Of a stretch of DNA of 64,000 nucleotides, positions 50,803 to 61,586 are shown one piece after another. The notes below the pieces were generated by a model, which ran no database searches, was not told the origin of the DNA, and saw nothing but the letters and a program-made list of their open reading frames with translations. The position numbers and the translations under genes are program-made. The stretch is taken from positions 31,831-95,830 of the forward strand of contig NZ_PZKN01000015.1 of NCBI RefSeq assembly GCF_003046795.1, in the 5' to 3' direction. The first letter of the stretch is position 1. The number at the start of each line of letters is the position of its first letter. This stretch comes from Desulfonatronum sp. SC1. Its GTDB lineage: Bacteria > Desulfobacterota > Desulfovibrionia > Desulfovibrionales > Desulfonatronaceae.

Positions 50803-51996
50803 GTGACAACCCACCACCAGGACATGCACTCAATGCATCATGGCTTGCAACAGGGCGCGGACGCCCTGATCAGCGTGATGATCGTGGACGACTCCATGAC
50901 GGTCCGCCACTACCTGGAACAGATCCTCCAGGACGAGTACCGGATCCGCTCCTGTCGCGACGGCGTGGAGGCCTTGGAAGCCTACGGGGAGGAGCGTCCG
51001 GAAATCTGCGTCTTGGACATGAACATGCCACGAATGGGCGGCCTGGAAGTGATTCGCCATGTTCGCCGGGAGTTCCGGGATCAGGACCTGTTCATACTGG
51101 TCCTGACCTCCGAGGACTCCCTGGAGCAAAAATCTGAAGCCCTGCACCAGGGCGCCAACGACTATCTGGTCAAACCCTTCGACACCCTGGAACTGCTGGC
51201 CAGGGTTCGCGTCGCCGAGCGCCAAGTCCGCCTGACCCGCAGCCTGCGCAAGGCCTATGGGACCATCTACCGGGAGATCGAGGAAATTGCCCGACTACAG
51301 CGCCGCCTCCTACCCACCGCCTCCCCCCACCACCCCGGAATCACGGTCCAGAGCCTGTATCTTCCTTCATCCCAGGCCAGCGGCGACTACTTCGACTATT
51401 TCTCCCTGCCCGACGGAGGGCTGCGGTTGGTCATGGCCGACGTCAGCGGACACGGCGCCAAGGCCGCGTTCATCATGTCCATGGTCAGGACCATGATCCG
51501 CTTTTCCGGCACCCCGGGCCAAAGCCTGGCCGGCCTGGTGGAACTGCTTAACGAACAGTTACTGCGGTTCACCGGAGAAGACGGCGACTTCGTCACCCTG
51601 TTCATCGCGGACATCCGCCCCGACCTTTCATCTCTGGAATATATAAACGCCGGACACGTTCCAGGCATGGTGCTTCGTCAAGGCACCGCTCCGGAACAGT
51701 TGCCGGCGAACATCCCCGCCCTGGGCGTTTTTCCGTGCGCCGGGCACCCGAAGACCGTCGAGTTGGCAGGCGAAACCGTGCTCTTTTTCTTTACCGACGG
51801 CTGCTACGAATGGGAAGTCGGGCCAGGAGAAATCTTTGGTCTGGAACGGTTCTTGGAACGGGCCGCTACGTTCGTCGCTCGCCCGGACTGCGTCCTCGAC
51901 GATCTGTTTTCCGGTTTAGGGTGTTCCAGCGCTCCTCGGCTCAATGACGACGTCAGCGCCCTGCGGGTCGGATTGCGCGGGCCGGGCCCGCGGTGA
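50803..51996 (+). CDS. Response regulator with PP2C (RsbU-type) phosphatase output
   Basis: The 397-residue protein has a receiver domain (VMIVDDSMTVRHYLEQIL near 27, phospho-Asp in ICVLDMNMP near 71, Lys in YLVKPFD). A short coiled coil follows, then a PP2C-like SpoIIE phosphatase with RRLLPT, SGDYFDY, VMADVSGHGAKAAFIM and LNDDVSALRV. It should dephosphorylate an STAS-domain antagonist; such a protein is encoded next. Starts at GTG 50803. The pair suggests a partner-switching module controlling motility or a sigma factor, but no anti-sigma kinase is nearby. Confidence 0.9.
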   Translation: MTTHHQDMHSMHHGLQQGADALISVMIVDDSMTVRHYLEQILQDEYRIRSCRDGVEALEAYGEERPEICVLDMNMPRMGGLEVIRHVRREFRDQDLFILVLTSEDSLEQKSEALHQGANDYLVKPFDTLELLARVRVAERQVRLTRSLRKAYGTIYREIEEIARLQRRLLPTASPHHPGITVQSLYLPSSQASGDYFDYFSLPDGGLRLVMADVSGHGAKAAFIMSMVRTMIRFSGTPGQSLAGLVELLNEQLLRFTGEDGDFVTLFIADIRPDLSSLEYINAGHVPGMVLRQGTAPEQLPANIPALGVFPCAGHPKTVELAGETVLFFFTDGCYEWEVGPGEIFGLERFLERAATFVARPDCVLDDLFSGLGCSSAPRLNDDVSALRVGLRGPGPR

Positions 51997-52053
51997 GGTC
52001 CTCCGCGATCTCCCCGCCCTCTCACGTTCAGGCATTTTTCAACAGGAGAAGTC

Positions 52054-52401
52054 ATGGCCGACATGCAACATGAAGCAATGGACAACTGGACCAAATTATC
52101 CTTGTCAGGAAATATCACCTACGAGGCGACCCAGACGATGAAGGCCCAGGCTGAAGCCATCCTGGCGGAAATGGGCGAGAACCCCTTTCTGGTCTGCGAC
52201 GTTGGCCGTGTCACGTTCCTGGACAGCTCCGGGATCGGTTTTCTGGTTTTTCTGAACAATAAAGTCCGCCAGCAAGGCGGCTGCTTCTACCTGTATCAGC
52301 CCAACGACGTGGTCCTGAAAACCCTGGATTTGGTTCAACTCCTGGCCTTCTTCGAGCTGATCGAAAACGAATCCGCACTGATCACCTGCATTCCGGTGTA
52401 G
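52054..52401 (+). CDS. STAS-domain anti-sigma factor antagonist-like protein
   Basis: The 115-residue protein is a single STAS domain with the phosphorylatable Ser in FLDSSGIGFLVFL (near 57). It follows the PP2C regulator by 57 bases. The two fit the RsbU/RsbV partner-switch architecture. AACAGGAGAAGTC precedes the ATG. Confidence 0.88.
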   Translation: MADMQHEAMDNWTKLSLSGNITYEATQTMKAQAEAILAEMGENPFLVCDVGRVTFLDSSGIGFLVFLNNKVRQQGGCFYLYQPNDVVLKTLDLVQLLAFFELIENESALITCIPV

Positions 52402-52440
52402 ACGGGACGCCTTTTCGCCTCACGGGCGAGAGGAGATGAC

Positions 52441-53559
52441 ATGCCGTTTTTCTTGAAACATCACTTTGACCCGGATTTCAACCATCTGGACATCAAGCCC
52501 AAAGTGCGAGGCAACGAACGGGTGGATCACCTGAACCGCGACTACGTCCAAAACGTGGTGATCGGGCAGATTCTGGCCGAGCTGATCCAGATAGCCGACG
52601 ACGAAGCAGGCCGCCATGATCCCCGGTTCATTCTGGAACAGCCGGTTTTTCCCGTCGGCGCAAACACCGAGGTCGACCCTGGGAACGTTAACCTCCTGCT
52701 GGCCGCGGCCAACGGATACGTCTATTACGACCCGGACGAGCGGATCTCCGTTAAAACCCTGCTCAACGTCCGCCGGGACGTGGATTACGCCACGGGCAAC
52801 ATTTCCTTTGTCGGAGATGTGGTCGTGCATGGTTCGGTTCGATCCGGATTCAAGGTCAAGGGCCGGAACATCCTGGTCAAAGGGACGGTGGAGGCCGCGT
52901 CCCTTGATGCCTCCCAATCCATCCGGGTGGAAGCAGGCATCAAAGGGGACAAGCAGGCGGAATTGAAGGCCAAAAACAGCATCAAGGTCAAGTTTTGCGA
53001 AAACGCCCTGATCAGTGCCGGCAAAAACGTTCTGGTGGAAAGCGTCTGCCTGCACTGCAAGGTGCTGGCGGGCAACGCCCTGGCCGTTGGCGACAGGCTG
53101 ATCGGGGGCGAAGTGGTCTGCGGGCGATTGGTCCGGGTCGGCGCCCAACTGGGAGGCGGGGTGAGCACCACGACCACCATCTCCCTGGGCTATGATCCGT
53201 TTTTAATGCAAAAAATCAACGACATGGAAAGCACGATCCGGACATTGAAAGCCCGTCGGGAATCCCTTGGCGCGCGGAACAAGCAAAGCCAGGCTGAAGC
53301 GAAGCTGATTGGGGAACTGGACCACAAACTGTCGGTCCTGGAAAAGCAGCGCTTCGCCTGTTCCGAACGCATCTCCGCCTCGGATCTGGCTTCTTGCGCG
53401 GTGATCGTGCCCGGACAGATCAGGCCGGGAGTGGAGCTCAGCATCGGCCAGGCATTTTTGCCCATCTCCGACTCTGTTTCCAACGTCAATCTGACCCTGC
53501 GCGACGGAGAAATCGAAGTGACGTCCCCGGCGGAACCCAAAAAAGAGAAGGCCTCCTAG
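52441..53559 (+). CDS. FapA family (DUF342) protein
   Basis: The 372-residue protein has the beta-helix-forming DUF342 core: YATGNISFVGDVVVHGSVRSGFKVKG, NILVKGTVEAASLDAS, SIRVEAGIKGDK, and KNSIKVKFCENALISAGKNVLVE, followed by a C-terminal coiled coil (ESTIRTLKARRESLG). Family members are linked to polymerisation or flagellar/envelope assembly but not well characterised. It lies directly upstream of motA (4 bases) and downstream of a partner-switch pair, so a motility link is inferred. Confidence 0.85.
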   Translation: MPFFLKHHFDPDFNHLDIKPKVRGNERVDHLNRDYVQNVVIGQILAELIQIADDEAGRHDPRFILEQPVFPVGANTEVDPGNVNLLLAAANGYVYYDPDERISVKTLLNVRRDVDYATGNISFVGDVVVHGSVRSGFKVKGRNILVKGTVEAASLDASQSIRVEAGIKGDKQAELKAKNSIKVKFCENALISAGKNVLVESVCLHCKVLAGNALAVGDRLIGGEVVCGRLVRVGAQLGGGVSTTTTISLGYDPFLMQKINDMESTIRTLKARRESLGARNKQSQAEAKLIGELDHKLSVLEKQRFACSERISASDLASCAVIVPGQIRPGVELSIGQAFLPISDSVSNVNLTLRDGEIEVTSPAEPKKEKAS

Positions 53560-53563
53560 AACT

Positions 53564-54310
53564 ATGGACATCGGAACCCTGCTCGGCCTGATCAGCGGAG
53601 TGATCTTCGTCTTCATCGCCATCATGCTCGGCGGCGACTTCATGGGCTTCGTCAACGCCCCGTCGGCGCTGATCGTCATCGGCGGCACCGTGTCCGTGAC
53701 CTTCATCATGTTTCCCATGAGCGTTGTACTTGGATCCTTCAAGGTGGCCTTGAAGGCCTTTTTCTCCAGAAGTCCCAACCCCAAACTCGTCATCGACGAG
53801 GTGGTTTCCCTGGCCAACCTGGCCCGCAAAGAAAGCCTGATCGCCCTGGAGCGGGCCACAATCTCGGACAGGTTCCTGAAAAAAGGCGTACTGCTGATTG
53901 CCGACGGCACTGAGGAGCGACTGGTCCGGACCATCCTGGAGACCGAGCTCAGCTTCACCCAGCAGCGCCACCGCCAGGGCCAGGGCGTGTTCAAGGGCAT
54001 GGGCGCCATGGCTCCGGCTTTCGGGATGATCGGCACTCTGATCGGCTTGGTGAACATGCTCCAGGTCCTGGACGACCCCACGGCCATCGGCCCGGGCATG
54101 GCCCTGGCCTTGTTGACCACTCTTTACGGCGCCCTGTTGGCCAATCTGGCCTTCATTCCCATCTCCAAAAAGCTGGAGGAGCGCTCCCTGGAGGAATTCA
54201 CGATCATGGAAATGACCATGGAAGGGGTGATGTCCATCCTGCGCGGTGAAAACCCTCGGCTGATCCAGGAAAAGCTGGAATCCTTCGTGCCTCCGGCTTT
54301 GCGCCAATAA
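53564..54310 (+). CDS. motA: Flagellar motor stator protein MotA/PomA
   Basis: The 248-residue membrane protein has four helices: LLGLISGVIFVFIAIMLGG, SALIVIGGTVSVTFIMFP, FGMIGTLIGLVNMLQVL and ALALLTTLYGALLANLAFIPI. A long cytoplasmic loop carries charged residues that contact FliG. The conserved Pro in MAPAFGMIGTLIG and the Arg in RHRQGQGVFKGMG fit PomA-type stators, which with MotB use H+ or Na+. The next gene is motB. Confidence 0.93.
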   Translation: MDIGTLLGLISGVIFVFIAIMLGGDFMGFVNAPSALIVIGGTVSVTFIMFPMSVVLGSFKVALKAFFSRSPNPKLVIDEVVSLANLARKESLIALERATISDRFLKKGVLLIADGTEERLVRTILETELSFTQQRHRQGQGVFKGMGAMAPAFGMIGTLIGLVNMLQVLDDPTAIGPGMALALLTTLYGALLANLAFIPISKKLEERSLEEFTIMEMTMEGVMSILRGENPRLIQEKLESFVPPALRQ

Positions 54311-54355
54311 CCGGGACTCTTTCGCGACGTTTCACGTTTTCAAGACGCTGACGCC

Positions 54356-55084
54356 ATGCCCAAGAACACCGCACAGCCCCAGCAAGATGAAGGCGCTCCC
54401 TTGTGGATGGTCACCTTCGCCGACCTGATGTCACTGTTGCTGACCTTCTTCATTCTGGTGCTCTCCTTCGCGAACATGGACATCGTCCGTTTCCGGGAGA
54501 TGCTCGGCTCCATCCAGACCGCCTTCGGAGTCCAGGTCCAGCGCCGAGAGGCGGACTACGTGGCCTTTTCCCCCTCGGAGTTCGAGCGCAAGGATCTGGA
54601 ACTCAGCCAACAAAACGAGGAAGTCCTGAACATGGTCGTCCAGTTGCGGACCATCATGCAGGACGACGAGGCCTTGCAAAAAAGCTCAGGGGTGGAGGCG
54701 GACGACGAGGGGCTGGTTTTGCGGGTGGACAGCGAGTCCATGTTCGACGTCGGCTCCGCCGTGCTCAAGCCCGAAGCCGTCCCGGCCCTGGAAGCGGCCA
54801 TCAAGATTCTGCGCGACTACAACATGAACCTGGTCATCCGCGGCCACACCGATAATACGCCCGTCAGAACGGCGCAGTTCCCCTCCAACTGGGAACTTTC
54901 CTCGGCGAGAGCCACCGCTGCCCTGCGCTACATTCTGGAGCACGGCGGCTTTTCTCCCACCAGGATGCGGGCCGTGGGCTATGCGGACAGCCGGCCTCTG
55001 GTACCCAACAATTCGGAAGACAACCGGCGGAGAAATCGACGCGTCGAATTCTACTACCACTCCCCGGACGCTCAATCCTGGTGA
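54356..55084 (+). CDS. motB: Flagellar motor protein MotB/PomB
   Basis: The 242-residue protein has one N-terminal helix with the ion-binding Asp in [22 protein letters not shown] (near 22). A plug/linker of Glu- and Lys-rich residues follows, then an OmpA-like peptidoglycan-binding domain with [27 protein letters not shown] and [10 protein letters not shown]. It anchors the stator to the wall. A 45-base gap follows motA. Confidence 0.93.
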   Translation: MPKNTAQPQQDEGAPLWMVTFADLMSLLLTFFILVLSFANMDIVRFREMLGSIQTAFGVQVQRREADYVAFSPSEFERKDLELSQQNEEVLNMVVQLRTIMQDDEALQKSSGVEADDEGLVLRVDSESMFDVGSAVLKPEAVPALEAAIKILRDYNMNLVIRGHTDNTPVRTAQFPSNWELSSARATAALRYILEHGGFSPTRMRAVGYADSRPLVPNNSEDNRRRNRRVEFYYHSPDAQSW

Positions 55085-55091
55085 TCCATCC

Positions 55092-56885
55092 ATGACCGAC
55101 CTTCCTCAATCCGTGTCCGAGAGCAATGCAGTCGTTTCCAGACACGACACTCCCCCTGGTCCCGCCCTCTATCTGGCCGAGGCCGTCCCCGGCGACCCTG
55201 AAAAAAACTCCCCCTCATCGTTGGAGGACGTCCTGATCGTATTTGACTCTGGCCGGCGATGGCGGCTCTGGGGCCGCGACGGCAAGCGGCGGGAGGAGGA
55301 CCTGGTCAAGAAAGTGCTGGATGTTTCGTCCCGCGGACTGCCGGTGCTGCTGGGCTGCGGTTTGGGCGTCGCGTTGCGGGAGCTGTTGCGAACCACTTCC
55401 GGCCCCGTGGCCGTGGTGGATAAGGAGAGGGCGATCCAGGCCGTGACCGGCTCCCGTGACTTGGCCGACGATCCACGGGTTCTCTGGGTGGACGCCTCAA
55501 CTCCGGAAGAAGCCCTGGACGCCTTGACCCGCTGGCAGATGGACCATGGCGGATTGCCGTTGCGTCCGTTGCTCATGCCTCTGTACGCCCGCCTGGACCC
55601 GGAACATTACAAGGTCGTCTTGGCTCACTTGGAAGCCAGCTCCCGCTTCGACATCTGGGCCCGGGCCAGCTACCCCAAATGCCGCGCCTGGCCGCCCCGG
55701 GTCTTGCTGCTGACCAGCCAGTATTTTCTGCTGGGCGAGGTGATCGGGGCCTTCCAGCGCATGGACGTACCCCACCGGTTACTGGAGTTCACGCCCCGGG
55801 AAACCGGACGGACTGAATTCGTCCAGGATCTGCTCACCGCGATTCTGGAGTTCAAGCCGGACCTGGTCCTGACCATCAACCATCTGGGGGTGGACCGGGA
55901 AGGCGTACTCATGGAACTGCTGGAAAAATGCCGCCTGCCCCTGGCCTCCTGGTTCGTGGACAATCCGCACTTGGTGCTCTACGTCTACACCAACTTGGTC
56001 AGCCCTTGGGCCACGATCTTCAGCTGGGACGCGGACAACGTGGACTCGTTGCGGGCCATGGGTTTCGAGCACGTCCACTACTTGCCCCTGGGCACGGACA
56101 TCCACCGGTTTCGTCCGCCATCCGGCTCCGCGAACCGCCCCGAGTCCTGTCCCGATTCCTGGCGGGCCCGGGTCTCCTTCGTGGGCAACTCCATGCTGGC
56201 CAAGGTGGCGGCCAGACTTAAGGCCGGACGCTTTCCCCGGCCCATGCTCCTGGCCTATCGCGAGGTGGCCCGATCCTTCGGGGATTCAGCGGACGACAGC
56301 GTCCGGGAGCACCTGCGGATCGTCTTCCCAGAGGTTTTCCAATGCTTCGATGCCCTGCCATCGGTGGAAGAACGGCTGGCCTTCGAAACCGCCGTGACCT
56401 GGGAGGCCACCCGCCTGTACCGCAACCGTTGCGTCCAGCGCATCCTGCCCTTTAAGCCGCTCATCGCCGGGGACAAATACTGGAAGATCGCCCTGCGCGG
56501 CCGACCTGAAGCATGGCGCTGGCACCCGGAACTGAGCTACTACTCGGATCTGCCCCGGTTCTACCCCTGCTCCGAAATCAACTTCAACTGCACCAGCATG
56601 CAGATGAAAGGCGCGGTGAATCAACGGGTCTTCGACGTTCCGGCCTGCGGCCAATTTCTGATCACGGACCAGCGCCGTCAGATGGACGAGCTGTTTGAGC
56701 CCGGCCGGGAGGTCGTGGCCTATTCAGACCCCGAGGAAATCCCGGACCTGATCGACTTCTATCTGCATCATCCCCTGGCCCGCGAGAAAATCGCCCGGGC
56801 CGCCCGAGAACGAGTGCTCCGGGAGCATACCTACGACCTGCGGATGACCTCCCTGCTCAAGACCATGCTCGCGGTTTACGGATAA
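55092..56885 (+). CDS. Glycosyltransferase-like protein (CgeB/DUF3880 type)
   Basis: The 597-residue protein has an N-terminal ~190-residue region, a Rossmann-like middle with [58 protein letters not shown] and [27 protein letters not shown]. Its C-terminal glycosyltransferase-like domain has [19 protein letters not shown] and ends with [14 protein letters not shown]. This is the CgeB-like glycosyltransferase set. Lying between motB and a heptosyltransferase it may glycosylate flagellin or surface glycans, an inference from position. Start ATG 55092 is chosen over an upstream in-frame ATG at 54981 inside motB; the ribosome site is weak. Confidence 0.8.
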   Translation: MTDLPQSVSESNAVVSRHDTPPGPALYLAEAVPGDPEKNSPSSLEDVLIVFDSGRRWRLWGRDGKRREEDLVKKVLDVSSRGLPVLLGCGLGVALRELLRTTSGPVAVVDKERAIQAVTGSRDLADDPRVLWVDASTPEEALDALTRWQMDHGGLPLRPLLMPLYARLDPEHYKVVLAHLEASSRFDIWARASYPKCRAWPPRVLLLTSQYFLLGEVIGAFQRMDVPHRLLEFTPRETGRTEFVQDLLTAILEFKPDLVLTINHLGVDREGVLMELLEKCRLPLASWFVDNPHLVLYVYTNLVSPWATIFSWDADNVDSLRAMGFEHVHYLPLGTDIHRFRPPSGSANRPESCPDSWRARVSFVGNSMLAKVAARLKAGRFPRPMLLAYREVARSFGDSADDSVREHLRIVFPEVFQCFDALPSVEERLAFETAVTWEATRLYRNRCVQRILPFKPLIAGDKYWKIALRGRPEAWRWHPELSYYSDLPRFYPCSEINFNCTSMQMKGAVNQRVFDVPACGQFLITDQRRQMDELFEPGREVVAYSDPEEIPDLIDFYLHHPLAREKIARAARERVLREHTYDLRMTSLLKTMLAVYG

Positions 56886-58327
56886 TGTCCGCGAAGCCGA
56901 TCCTCATTCTCCAGATGCAGCGAATGGGGGACCTGATCTTGTCCTTCCCCCTGTTCTTGTGGTTGCAGCGGGAACATCCAGGCCATCCGATCTGGGTGGT
57001 GGGCGAGCCGCGCTTCTACGAGGCCTTGCTGCCCGTCAGTCCGGCGGCCACCTACTTTCCCTGGACCGCGACCGAGCAGATACGCCAAACCGCCTTCACC
57101 CTGTGCGTCAACCTCAGCCACGAGCGGGCCGCGGCGGCCCTGGCCGGCGAGGTCCGGGCCGAACGCCGCGTCGGTCCGGTGCAGTCCACCAGCGGCGTAC
57201 GCCGTATTCATGGCCCATGGCACCTCTACCGGGCCGGACTGGTCCACGCCAACCGCCACAACCGCTTCCATTGGGCCGACCTGAACGCCCTGGACTGCGT
57301 TCCTCTGTCCCGGATCGCCGCTACCCGCTGGCCCGAACCCCGGACCTGTCTGGGAGACCGACGCCGTATAGGTCTGTTCCTGGGAGCCAGCGAACCGGCC
57401 AAAAGGCCGACCCCACGCTTCTGGGCCGACCTGGCTCGGGAACTGCTGCACCGGGATCTGCGGCCGATCCTCTTGGGCGGCCCCGCTGAACGGGACATGG
57501 CCGCGAAGGTCCAAAAACAGATCGGGCACAGCGTCCTCAACCTGGCCGACCGGCTGACCCTGGCCCAGCTCGCCGACCTCGGCCAGAGCCTGGAATTGCT
57601 CGTCACGCCGGACACCGGCCCGATGCATCTGGCCGCCTGGACCGGCCTGCGGGTTCTCAACCTGTCCCTGGGCCCGGTCAACCCCTGGGAAACCGGCCCT
57701 TACCAGCCCGGCCACCATGTACTTCAAGCCCGGATCAGCTGCGCGGGCTGCTGGGGTTGCACCCACCCCAAACATCCAGGGGCGCATCATGAAGCCCGCC
57801 ACGCAACCCATAGATGCCACGACCATTTCCTGCCCCGCCGCGTGGCCCAACTGGTCCATGCCCTGGCCGATCCTGACGGCCGGGGCGAAGCCAGGCCGAG
57901 AACGGCGAACGGCAACCTGTTTTTGTCCGCCAAAACGCCCCAAGGCTTGTACCGCCTCAACCGCCTGCTCCCGGAAAGCGCCACGCGGTCGTCCCGGAAC
58001 ATGCTGGACGAATTCTGGTCGATGTTCTGGGGCAGTTCCTTCGGTCTGTGGGAACGGGACAAGCCCCTGGCGGCCTGGACCGACCTGACCCGCGCCTTCC
58101 CTGACCTGGCCGAAACCTTTATCCGCTTCCTGTTCGGCTTTCACCGCAAACTGCGGCAGGCCAGTGACGAGACGTTTTGGTCCCAAGGCCCTCCAATGCT
58201 GCGCCCGCTTTACAGCCAAGCCCACCTGATCTTGCAAAACGACGATTTTTCATGGAAAAGTGAACGACAAATCTTGACCATGACCGAGGAACTGCTCCGG
58301 ATCGTGGCTGGGGAGAAAAACCTATGA
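56885..58327 (+). CDS. Heptosyltransferase-like glycosyltransferase (GT9) with C-terminal extension
   Basis: The 480-residue protein has the GT9 fold: ILILQMQRMGDLILSFPLFLWLQREHPG at the N-terminus, GLFLGASEPAKRPTPRFWADLARELLHRD with the nucleotide-sugar loop, and VTPDTGPMHLAAWTGLRVLNLSLGPVNPWETGP near the C-terminal half. About 170 residues follow the usual end, including CAGCWGCTHPKHPG, a Cys/His-rich segment, and an unrecognised helical tail. Start and upstream stop overlap by one base (TAATG), so the two glycosyltransferases are translationally coupled. Confidence 0.82.
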   Translation: MSAKPILILQMQRMGDLILSFPLFLWLQREHPGHPIWVVGEPRFYEALLPVSPAATYFPWTATEQIRQTAFTLCVNLSHERAAAALAGEVRAERRVGPVQSTSGVRRIHGPWHLYRAGLVHANRHNRFHWADLNALDCVPLSRIAATRWPEPRTCLGDRRRIGLFLGASEPAKRPTPRFWADLARELLHRDLRPILLGGPAERDMAAKVQKQIGHSVLNLADRLTLAQLADLGQSLELLVTPDTGPMHLAAWTGLRVLNLSLGPVNPWETGPYQPGHHVLQARISCAGCWGCTHPKHPGAHHEARHATHRCHDHFLPRRVAQLVHALADPDGRGEARPRTANGNLFLSAKTPQGLYRLNRLLPESATRSSRNMLDEFWSMFWGSSFGLWERDKPLAAWTDLTRAFPDLAETFIRFLFGFHRKLRQASDETFWSQGPPMLRPLYSQAHLILQNDDFSWKSERQILTMTEELLRIVAGEKNL

Positions 58328-60300
58328 CGCTGAAAATTCGCCATGGAATCGGATATGCAGCCCTCTGCGGTTGCCTGCTGATCTGGACGGCGTTGATCGC
58401 CGCCGCCTCTCCGGCCGCCGACACCTTGGGCGAGCCCAAGCAGGTCACCCTGCCCATGACCCTCGACTATGCGCTGCTCAACGCCATGGTCCGGAACACG
58501 TTTCTGGAAGGGGGAGCCGTCGCGGGGGTGGATACGGAGAAAACACGCAAGACCTTATATTACGAGCAGGACGGCTGCCAGGGCGTCGTTGTTTCCGCTC
58601 CGCGCTTCCGGGAGGAAGGCGGCGTGTTGCTCATGGAAACGCAGGTTCATCTGCGCTACGGCCGGAGCATGGGCAGGTATTGCGTCCTGCCGCTGAGTTT
58701 CGACGGGGTGCTGGTCATGCATCAGCGCCCCTCGATCTCTCCCGAGGACTGGACCCTGCGTTTCAGACCGGTCAAATCCGAAATGCGCACCCCGGACGGT
58801 CAATCGGCCCGCTTGGCCTCCCTGGCATGGCGTTTGGTGGAGGACTACGTTCTGGGGGCATTGGCCGACGTCTCGGTGAACCTGGGCCCGCCCAAACAGC
58901 AGTTGCAAGACTTCCTTCCGCTGATGCTGGCGGACGCGGATCGGCCGCAAGTCCTTGAGATGCTGAACGGACTGCGTCCGAAAGACGTACTGATCCAGGC
59001 TCAAGGATTGCGCCTGGAGAACGTGATGACGATTTTCGACGAACTGTACCAGCCCGAACCGGAATGGCTGGAGCCATATCTGTCCCACGAGGAACTGGAA
59101 CAGTTCATTGTCGCCTGGGAAGTCTGGGACGCTTTCCTGGTGCATCTGATCACGACCCTGGCGACCAGACAGCTTACGGACGACGAGCAAATGCTTCTGC
59201 TGGACGTTTTGCTGCGCATGCGCCATGAGTTCGCCCATCATCTCGAGGATCCCGTGGGTCAGGCCGACTTGGTCCGCGTCCAGTTCGTGGAGGCCTGGAC
59301 CTGGCTCGGGCCGCTGTTTCGCGGCCACCTTCTGGATGCCGACAACGAATCCCTGCTGGGCTACCTGGCCTTTTTTTCGGCTTCCGACGCTCTCTTGGCC
59401 CTGGACAAGCTGGGTCCGACCCTGGGGCTGGAGATCAGCCGGGACGGGCTGATCCGTCTGGCCTGGCTGCTGGACGAGCAGGAGACCCTTTTGGAGTATG
59501 GCCCGGAATTGCTTCCGGAGTTGCGCCGCGTCTTAGGGTTGGACAGGGAGTTGGACAGGGGACTGGACAACGGGCTGGGCAACGAGGACTCCGGAAGGGA
59601 ATCGACGCCGCCGGGTTCTCCGTGGTCCCGGAGCCTGAAATTTCTCCAGGACCATCTCGCGGCGTTTTTCATAGGCACCGCCCAGGCCGAGTTCCCTCCG
59701 GCCGAACTGGAGGCCGATCTTGCCCAGTGGATTTTCCGGGCGCGCGACCTGGAAACGTATATGGATCGAGTGACCAGGGTGCTCAGAGATCGCACAGGCG
59801 AGGTTCTGGACAAAACCGAACGGCCAGCCGGACACCGCGATTTTTTTCACGACCTGGTTCTGGCCACGGCTTGGCAGGAAAGCTGTTTCCGACAGTTCAC
59901 GACATCCGGGGACCGAATCATGTACATCCGGTCCTACAACAACACCTCGGTGGGGATCATGCAGATCAACGAACGAGTCTGGCGCGGCCTCTACGACCAG
60001 ACCCGTTTGCGCTGGGACATCGCCTACAACTCCCAGGTCGGGGCCGAAATCCTGGACCTCTACCACTCCAAATACGCCCGCCCCAGGATGCGCAAGGCTC
60101 CTGACGCGGCTTGGACCTTGGACCTCCAGGCCGGAATGCTCTACGCCATGTACAACGGAGGACCGGGACAGCTGGACCGATTTCTGACCCGCGCCCAAGA
60201 GAACAACCTGTTTCGCAGCGACCGCCTGTTCAGGGAAAAATGGGACTGGGTTCGCCAAGACGCCCTGGACAAGATTTCCATTTGCCTCATTGGCCCCTAA
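58324..60300 (+). CDS. Lytic transglycosylase (SLT domain, periplasmic)
   Basis: The 658-residue protein has an N-terminal hydrophobic signal (GYAALCGCLLIWTALIAAAS). A long helical region (about 40-480) has no recognised domain. The C-terminal SLT lysozyme-like domain has LATAWQESCFRQF with the catalytic Glu near 519, SYNNTSVGIMQINERVWRGLY, and AMYNGGPGQLDRF. It would cleave peptidoglycan glycan strands in the periplasm, often to allow flagellar or secretion assembly. It overlaps the GT9 gene by 4 bases. A short Asp/Arg/Leu repeat (LDRELDRGLDNGLG) occurs near 405-418. Confidence 0.87.
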   Translation: MTLKIRHGIGYAALCGCLLIWTALIAAASPAADTLGEPKQVTLPMTLDYALLNAMVRNTFLEGGAVAGVDTEKTRKTLYYEQDGCQGVVVSAPRFREEGGVLLMETQVHLRYGRSMGRYCVLPLSFDGVLVMHQRPSISPEDWTLRFRPVKSEMRTPDGQSARLASLAWRLVEDYVLGALADVSVNLGPPKQQLQDFLPLMLADADRPQVLEMLNGLRPKDVLIQAQGLRLENVMTIFDELYQPEPEWLEPYLSHEELEQFIVAWEVWDAFLVHLITTLATRQLTDDEQMLLLDVLLRMRHEFAHHLEDPVGQADLVRVQFVEAWTWLGPLFRGHLLDADNESLLGYLAFFSASDALLALDKLGPTLGLEISRDGLIRLAWLLDEQETLLEYGPELLPELRRVLGLDRELDRGLDNGLGNEDSGRESTPPGSPWSRSLKFLQDHLAAFFIGTAQAEFPPAELEADLAQWIFRARDLETYMDRVTRVLRDRTGEVLDKTERPAGHRDFFHDLVLATAWQESCFRQFTTSGDRIMYIRSYNNTSVGIMQINERVWRGLYDQTRLRWDIAYNSQVGAEILDLYHSKYARPRMRKAPDAAWTLDLQAGMLYAMYNGGPGQLDRFLTRAQENNLFRSDRLFREKWDWVRQDALDKISICLIGP

Positions 60301-60342
60301 CGGGCTGTTACATAATCCTCACCGACTCCTTCGCACGCTACC

Positions 60343-60657
60343 ATGATCGACAAAAACTCGGCCGTATCCACCATCCTGGAGCGTCTGGAAAAACTGCCCT
60401 TGGGCCACTGCCTGGATATCCGGACCTACAAGCGCAATCGGCGGGTGCTTTTTCTACGGGTGGGCGAAAACGCCTGGGACGTCCTTCAGGATGGTTTCGG
60501 CAAGGGTCTTTTTGAAGACATTGCCCTGGAAAAAATGCGCAAGCTCCTCCAAACCCTGCTGCGCAAGGAATTTCCCCGCAGCACGAAAATCCGTCTATAC
60601 GCCCTGGGGCCGTGCGATCCAAAAGAGACCTCGACCCAGGAACGCAAGGTGCTTTGA
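60343..60657 (+). CDS. Small protein of unknown function
   Basis: The 104-residue protein begins MIDKNSAVSTILERLEKLPLGHCLDIRTYKRNRRVLFLRVGENAWDV and is basic with a central alpha-beta segment (FEDIALEKMRKLLQTLLRKEFPRSTKIRLYALGP). No family is recognised. It follows the lytic transglycosylase by 42 bases in the same orientation, and codon use matches neighbours. It could be the last gene of the motility/envelope run. No ribosome site is evident. Confidence 0.6.
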   Translation: MIDKNSAVSTILERLEKLPLGHCLDIRTYKRNRRVLFLRVGENAWDVLQDGFGKGLFEDIALEKMRKLLQTLLRKEFPRSTKIRLYALGPCDPKETSTQERKVL

Positions 60658-60724
60658 AGGCAAGGGCATTTGTGCAGTGGTCCGCCAAAATGCGGGGATC
60701 ACTTGTAGAACCTTCGGTCGACCA

Positions 60725-60753
60725 TTGACAAGGCGCAGTCGCCTCTGTACGCT
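60725..60753 (+). promoter_or_regulatory. Candidate promoter of the TacAT module
   Basis: TTGACA (60725-60730) and TACGCT (60748-60753) with a 17-base spacer lie 31 bases before the antitoxin start. The -10 match is weak. The antitoxin is likely to bind near here and repress, as in related modules. Confidence 0.4.
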
Positions 60754-60783
60754 TTGAATGCGCACACAATATAGGAGCCCCCC

Positions 60784-61586
<803 letters not shown>

